The notes beneath the pieces are model-generated. The model saw only the letters and a program-made list of their open reading frames with translations. It had not been told where the DNA came from and ran no database searches. Below, in pieces: positions 60,910 through 64,000 of a DNA stretch of 64,000 bases. The translations under genes were made by a program, and so were the position numbers. Position 1 is the first letter of the stretch. Each line of letters starts with the position of its first letter. Where the stretch lies: the NCBI RefSeq assembly GCF_025938095.1, contig NZ_JAPCZF010000003.1:744001-808000 (forward strand), read 5' to 3'. Origin of the DNA: Novosphingobium sp. JCM 18896 (GTDB lineage Bacteria; Pseudomonadota; Alphaproteobacteria; Sphingomonadales; Sphingomonadaceae).

Positions 60910-61410
60910 ATGGCCGAATTCACCGACGCCATTGCATTGCTCAAGGCCGATCACCGCAAGGTGGAAGAGCTCTTCGAACAGTTCGAGAAAGCCCGCGATG
61001 ACAACCGCAAGCAGGTCCTAGCGACGCAGATTTGCAATGAGCTGAAGGTTCACACCGCGATCGAGGAGGAAATCTTCTATCCGGCCTTCAAGGGCAAGAT
61101 CGAGGATGACACACTCGCTGAAGCCTATGTGGAACACGACGGCGCCAAGGTGCTGATCAACGACATCATGGCCGGCTCGGCAAACGACGAGTTCTACGAA
61201 GCCAAGGTCAAGGTGCTTTCGGAGGAGATCAGGCACCATGTTCACGAAGAAGAGATGCCATCCGAGGGGATGTTCGCTCAGTGTCGGCGAACGGACGTGG
61301 ACCTCGTCGCGCTCCGCGACCAGATGGCGGCCCGCAAAGAGGAACTGATGCAACAAGCGGAAAGCGGAGCGCTTCCGGCCGCCGAACTGCGCGTCCTGCA
61401 TATGGTCTGA
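60910..61410 (+). CDS. Hemerythrin HHE domain protein
   Basis: The 166-aa protein has the hemerythrin-like metal-binding pattern: LLKADHRKVEELFEQFE (first His), ELKVHTAIEEEIFYP (His and Glu), YVEHDGAKVL (His) and EIRHHVHEEEMPSEGMF (His and Glu). This gives a diiron four-helix bundle. GGAG precedes the ATG at 60910; the longer upstream frame is not hemerythrin-like. It may sense or store O2 or protect against oxidative or nitrosative stress. GGAAC-N16-GCTT at 60826-60850 is a degenerate EcfG-like element upstream. Confidence 0.92.
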   Translation: MAEFTDAIALLKADHRKVEELFEQFEKARDDNRKQVLATQICNELKVHTAIEEEIFYPAFKGKIEDDTLAEAYVEHDGAKVLINDIMAGSANDEFYEAKVKVLSEEIRHHVHEEEMPSEGMFAQCRRTDVDLVALRDQMAARKEELMQQAESGALPAAELRVLHMV

Positions 61411-61653
61411 ACCAAGTCGAATGAGCGCGCCGCCGGCCGTGAGGCGGGCAGCGCGGTCACGAAGAGAGCAGTTGTGCGCCAGCTATGTCCCTCACGAGAC
61501 CGGGGGAATGGCATGGTATGATGCATGGCCTGGTGCCTGAAACAGCGCGATTACGGATAGCGCGCGCTGAGGTGAATCGGACGCCTGGCACCGCCCGGTC
61601 GAAGAGACACGCGCCGGGAAAAGCAAAGCCTGAACGATGGTGGGATGGCAGCC

Positions 61654-61678
61654 GGAACTTCCAATCCATAGAACGGTT
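61654..61678 (+). promoter_or_regulatory. EcfG-like promoter candidate for the CDF transporter gene
   Basis: GGAAC at 61654-61658, 16 nt, GGTT at 61675-61678; the GTG start follows after 8 nt, which would make the transcript leaderless. Confidence 0.4.
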
Positions 61679-61686
61679 GCTGCGGG

Positions 61687-62625
61687 GTGACCCGGCGCGA
61701 GCACTTCAAGAAAAACATCGTCCTTTACGGCGCGCTCGCGGCCAATCTCGGAATCGCGGCCGCCAAGTTCTTTGCAGCGGCGATCACCGGATCGTCATCT
61801 ATGCTTACCGAAGGCGTCCATTCGCTGGTCGACAGCGGCAATCAGGTCCTGTTGCTCTACGGACAGAAGCGCGCCGCGCGCCCACCTGATCGTCTTCACC
61901 CGTTCGGCTACGGCCGGGAGCTTTACTTCTGGGCTTTCGTTGTTGCCATCCTCATATTCGCCGTCGGCGCGGGCGTGTCGGTCTACGAGGGGATCGCGCA
62001 CATCCGCGAGCCGGAGCCGTTGCGCGATCCGACGATCAACTATGTCGTCCTGGGCTTCGCATTTATGCTCGAGGGTACGGCCTGGACCATCGCGGTGCGG
62101 GAATTCAACACGAAGCGACACGGGACGCGTTGGTGGGCCTCGGTCCGGCAATCGAAGGATCCCGCGGGCTTCATCGTACTTTTCGAAGACAGCGCTGCGA
62201 TGCTCGGTCTCGTCGTTGCCGCCGTGGGCGTATGGGCCAGCCATCATTATGGTGACCCCAGCATCGATGGCATAGCCTCGGTCCTGATCGGGACCGTCCT
62301 GGCGGCGGTGGCACTTCTTCTTGCCCGGGAAGCCAAAGGGCTGATCATCGGCGAGGCCGCCGATCCTCGTTTGATAGACAGCATTCGCGAAGCGATCGCC
62401 AAGCGACCCGAGATCACTGCCGTCAACCACGTCCGAACGATCCACACCGCACCGGAATCGGTGTTCGTCGCTATCAGCGCCGATTTCCGAGACGATCTGC
62501 CCATGGGAGAAGCAGAACGTCTGATCGAGGCCATGGAGGCCGACCTCAAAGCGATTTCAAGCGTGGTCTCATCGGTTTATATTCGGCCCGAGAAGCGGCA
62601 GGACGCGGTTCTGGATCTTCCATGA
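61687..62625 (+). CDS. Cation diffusion facilitator (CDF) family transporter
   Basis: The 312-aa protein has six transmembrane helices. The CDF signature TGSSSMLTEGVHSLVDSGNQ near residue 35 and the second metal site FEDSAAMLGLVVAA near 168 carry Asp/His ligands. A C-terminal cytoplasmic domain follows (HVRTIHTAPESVFVAISADF). It should export divalent metals such as Zn, Co or Fe in exchange for protons. The start is GTG at 61687, with no clear ribosome binding site. Confidence 0.92.
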   Translation: MTRREHFKKNIVLYGALAANLGIAAAKFFAAAITGSSSMLTEGVHSLVDSGNQVLLLYGQKRAARPPDRLHPFGYGRELYFWAFVVAILIFAVGAGVSVYEGIAHIREPEPLRDPTINYVVLGFAFMLEGTAWTIAVREFNTKRHGTRWWASVRQSKDPAGFIVLFEDSAAMLGLVVAAVGVWASHHYGDPSIDGIASVLIGTVLAAVALLLAREAKGLIIGEAADPRLIDSIREAIAKRPEITAVNHVRTIHTAPESVFVAISADFRDDLPMGEAERLIEAMEADLKAISSVVSSVYIRPEKRQDAVLDLP

Positions 62626-63008
62626 AACGCAGATGAGTGGGGCGTGAGGTGCTCGCTCTCTTTGCCAAGATGGGGCGGGTCGGCGGCCGGGACCTGACAA
62701 CGACCATTCGTGATGATCTTGCCTAGTCCGAAGCCTTGATCGGCGGAAATCCCCCCGCCACTTCGGTGGGCGTAGCGAGGGGACCTTTTATGCCCTTGAC
62801 CCGGGTCGCTAACGGCCAAGGACCGGAAGCCCTCAGCAGTTATCGCCCGTAACACCTATGGACCTGCGGCAAGATGCCCGTCGCGATCGATGGATCGAGG
62901 GAGATCGTGGCTGCACCCGATGAGAGCGGATCAAGCTGGGCGCGAACAGCCCAGCGCTGAACAGTCCAGCGCTACGGCACCAGTGCTTCAGCTGCGCGTT
63001 GCTCTGGC
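62626..63008. other. Intergenic stretch without a recognised gene
   Basis: No coding region is supported on either strand between the CDF transporter and the PHA-system gene. The small imperfect repeats near 62930-62970 (CAGCGCTGAACAGTCCAGCG) are noted only as local sequence repetition. Confidence 0.5.
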
Positions 63009-63311
63009 ATGACTGATCCCATCACAATCGACATACCGCACAAGCTGGGCCGGGCGGGCGCTCGTGCCAGACTTGAAGGCGGGATCGGCCAAATTGCCTC
63101 CGCAATACCGGGCGGGGCGATGAAATCCCATCGCTGGCAGGACGATACTCTCGTTTTCGAGCTGGAGGCGCTGGGGCAGAAAGTCCAGGCGGAACTCGAA
63201 GTCCTCGATGATCGGATCCACGCCGTGGTTATCCTACCGGCCGTGGCGTCGCTGTTCGCATCGACGATCCGAAACACGTTGTCGCAAGTGGGCACGCGTT
63301 TACTCAGATGA
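63009..63311 (+). CDS. Polyhydroxyalkanoic acid system family protein
   Basis: The 100-aa protein matches the PHA_gran_rgn family (PF09650): ITIDIPHKLGRAGARARLEG at the N-terminus, then RWQDDTLVFELEALGQKVQA and a C-terminal helix. These small beta/alpha proteins are linked to polyhydroxyalkanoate granules in some proteobacteria; no other PHA gene is in the window. The ATG at 63009 is the natural start. Confidence 0.85.
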   Translation: MTDPITIDIPHKLGRAGARARLEGGIGQIASAIPGGAMKSHRWQDDTLVFELEALGQKVQAELEVLDDRIHAVVILPAVASLFASTIRNTLSQVGTRLLR

Positions 63312-63386
63312 CGATGCCTTGCTTATCGATACGTCTTCCTGGCGCCTTGCGGTCTGTGAACCTGCATATCGAGCAATCCCGCTGAC

Positions 63387-64000
63387 ATGTCCGAACGTCT
63401 GGCTATCTTCCTACAGCATGTCTGGCCCAAGCGCCGGCTGACCGCACTGGCGGGCTGCATCGCCGGCGCGCGCGGCGGCGCCGCCACGACGGGCCTCATT
63501 CGATGGTTCGTGAGACGATACGGCGTCGATATGACCGAGGCAGCCCAAGCCGATGTGGCGCAATACGCAACGTTCAACGCGTTCTTTAGCCGCGCCCTGA
63601 AGCCGGGCCTGCGGCCCATCGCGCGCGCCGATTTCGTTTGCCCCGTCGACGGCGCGATCAGCCAGTTCGGCGGGATCGATGACCATGAAATCCTGCAAGC
63701 CAAAGGCCATCGTTTCACGACGCAGGATCTGTTGGGCGGTGATGGTGAACTTGCCGAGCAGTTCCGGCACGGCTCCTTCGCGAACCTCTACCTTTCCCCG
63801 CGAGACTATCACCGCTTGCACATGCCATGCGACGGCGTGCTCGAGCGCATGATCTACGTCCCGGGATCCCTATTTTCGGTCAACCCCGTGACCGCGCGCG
63901 GCGTCCCCAATCTCTTTGCGCGCAACGAGAGGGTGATTTGCCTTTTCGCATCGCCCGAGCACGGCCCGTTCGCCTGTGTGCTGGTGGGGGCCACGATCGT
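63387..64000 (+). CDS. Phosphatidylserine decarboxylase (partial, runs off the right edge)
   Basis: The first 204 residues are present. FNAFFSRALKPGLRPIARAD near residue 70 is followed by CPVDGAISQFGGIDD, LYLSPRDYHRLHMPCDG with the conserved Asp-His, VPGSLFSVNPVTARG and LFARNERVICLF. These are hallmarks of Psd proenzymes, which make phosphatidylethanolamine at the membrane. The LGST self-cleavage site lies beyond 64000. The ATG at 63387 is the likely start. Confidence 0.93.
   Translation, partial: MSERLAIFLQHVWPKRRLTALAGCIAGARGGAATTGLIRWFVRRYGVDMTEAAQADVAQYATFNAFFSRALKPGLRPIARADFVCPVDGAISQFGGIDDHEILQAKGHRFTTQDLLGGDGELAEQFRHGSFANLYLSPRDYHRLHMPCDGVLERMIYVPGSLFSVNPVTARGVPNLFARNERVICLFASPEHGPFACVLVGATI

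Overview
The window is high-GC DNA and reads as a chromosomal segment of an alphaproteobacterium, most likely a sphingomonad. Supporting signs are an imuA-imuB-dnaE2 mutagenesis cassette, LexA boxes of the alphaproteobacterial type (GTTC-N7-GTTC), a FixJ-type LuxR regulator, many small stress proteins of kinds common in this order (DUF3072, DUF2171, DUF2945, DUF1488), and several GGAAC-N16/17-(C/G)GTT elements that look like general-stress (EcfG-type) sigma promoters. No rRNA, tRNA, CRISPR array or intact insertion sequence was found.

Layout. 0-4 kb: small proteins, a GFA enzyme and two response regulators. 4.2-14.1 kb: a DNA-damage block with dnaE2, imuB and imuA behind one LexA box, a divergent pair of SRAP genes sharing a second LexA box, a secreted nuclease-like lipoprotein and a YcaQ-type DNA glycosylase. 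14.3-16.9 kb: a TetR repressor divergent from a P450 / MpaB-type oxygenase operon, with a perfect palindrome between them. 17-24 kb: SDR, GH130-like protein, diguanylate cyclase, the TIGR02587/TIGR02588 membrane pair, an iron-permease-like protein, DUF2231 and a PQQ-type sugar dehydrogenase. 24-33.4 kb: a respiratory block with a fused cytochrome oxidase subunit I-III, subunit II with a heme c domain, extra cytochromes c, a b561-type cytochrome, a CtaG-like factor, a FdhF/YdeP molybdoenzyme and FdhD. Within this block most same-strand neighbours overlap by 4 nt.

33.5-46.2 kb: a catalase-like protein, a Crp/Fnr regulator with an abnormally long reading frame, DUF2171, a DEDDh exonuclease, an LpxO-type hydroxylase, a VWA lipoprotein, a HipBA module with twin operators next to an AT-rich stretch, and a PRC-barrel membrane protein translationally coupled to an Mfd paralogue. 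46.2-64 kb: a carboxylesterase and SelO, then a long run of small stress-type genes (HhH, DUF3072, a second MpaB-type oxygenase, DUF2252, MgtC, FAD monooxygenase, PEBP, DUF1488, GST, SDR, a DksA-like zinc finger, hemerythrin, CDF transporter, PHA-system protein). A phosphatidylserine decarboxylase gene runs off the right edge. Two genes here are broken: an inorganic pyrophosphatase with several frameshifts and a DUF3253 gene with an in-frame TGA.

Taken together, the segment looks like an accessory DNA-repair and stress-adaptation region. One arm answers to LexA and another plausibly to an EcfG-type sigma factor. Functions are assigned from motifs read by eye; no database search was possible.
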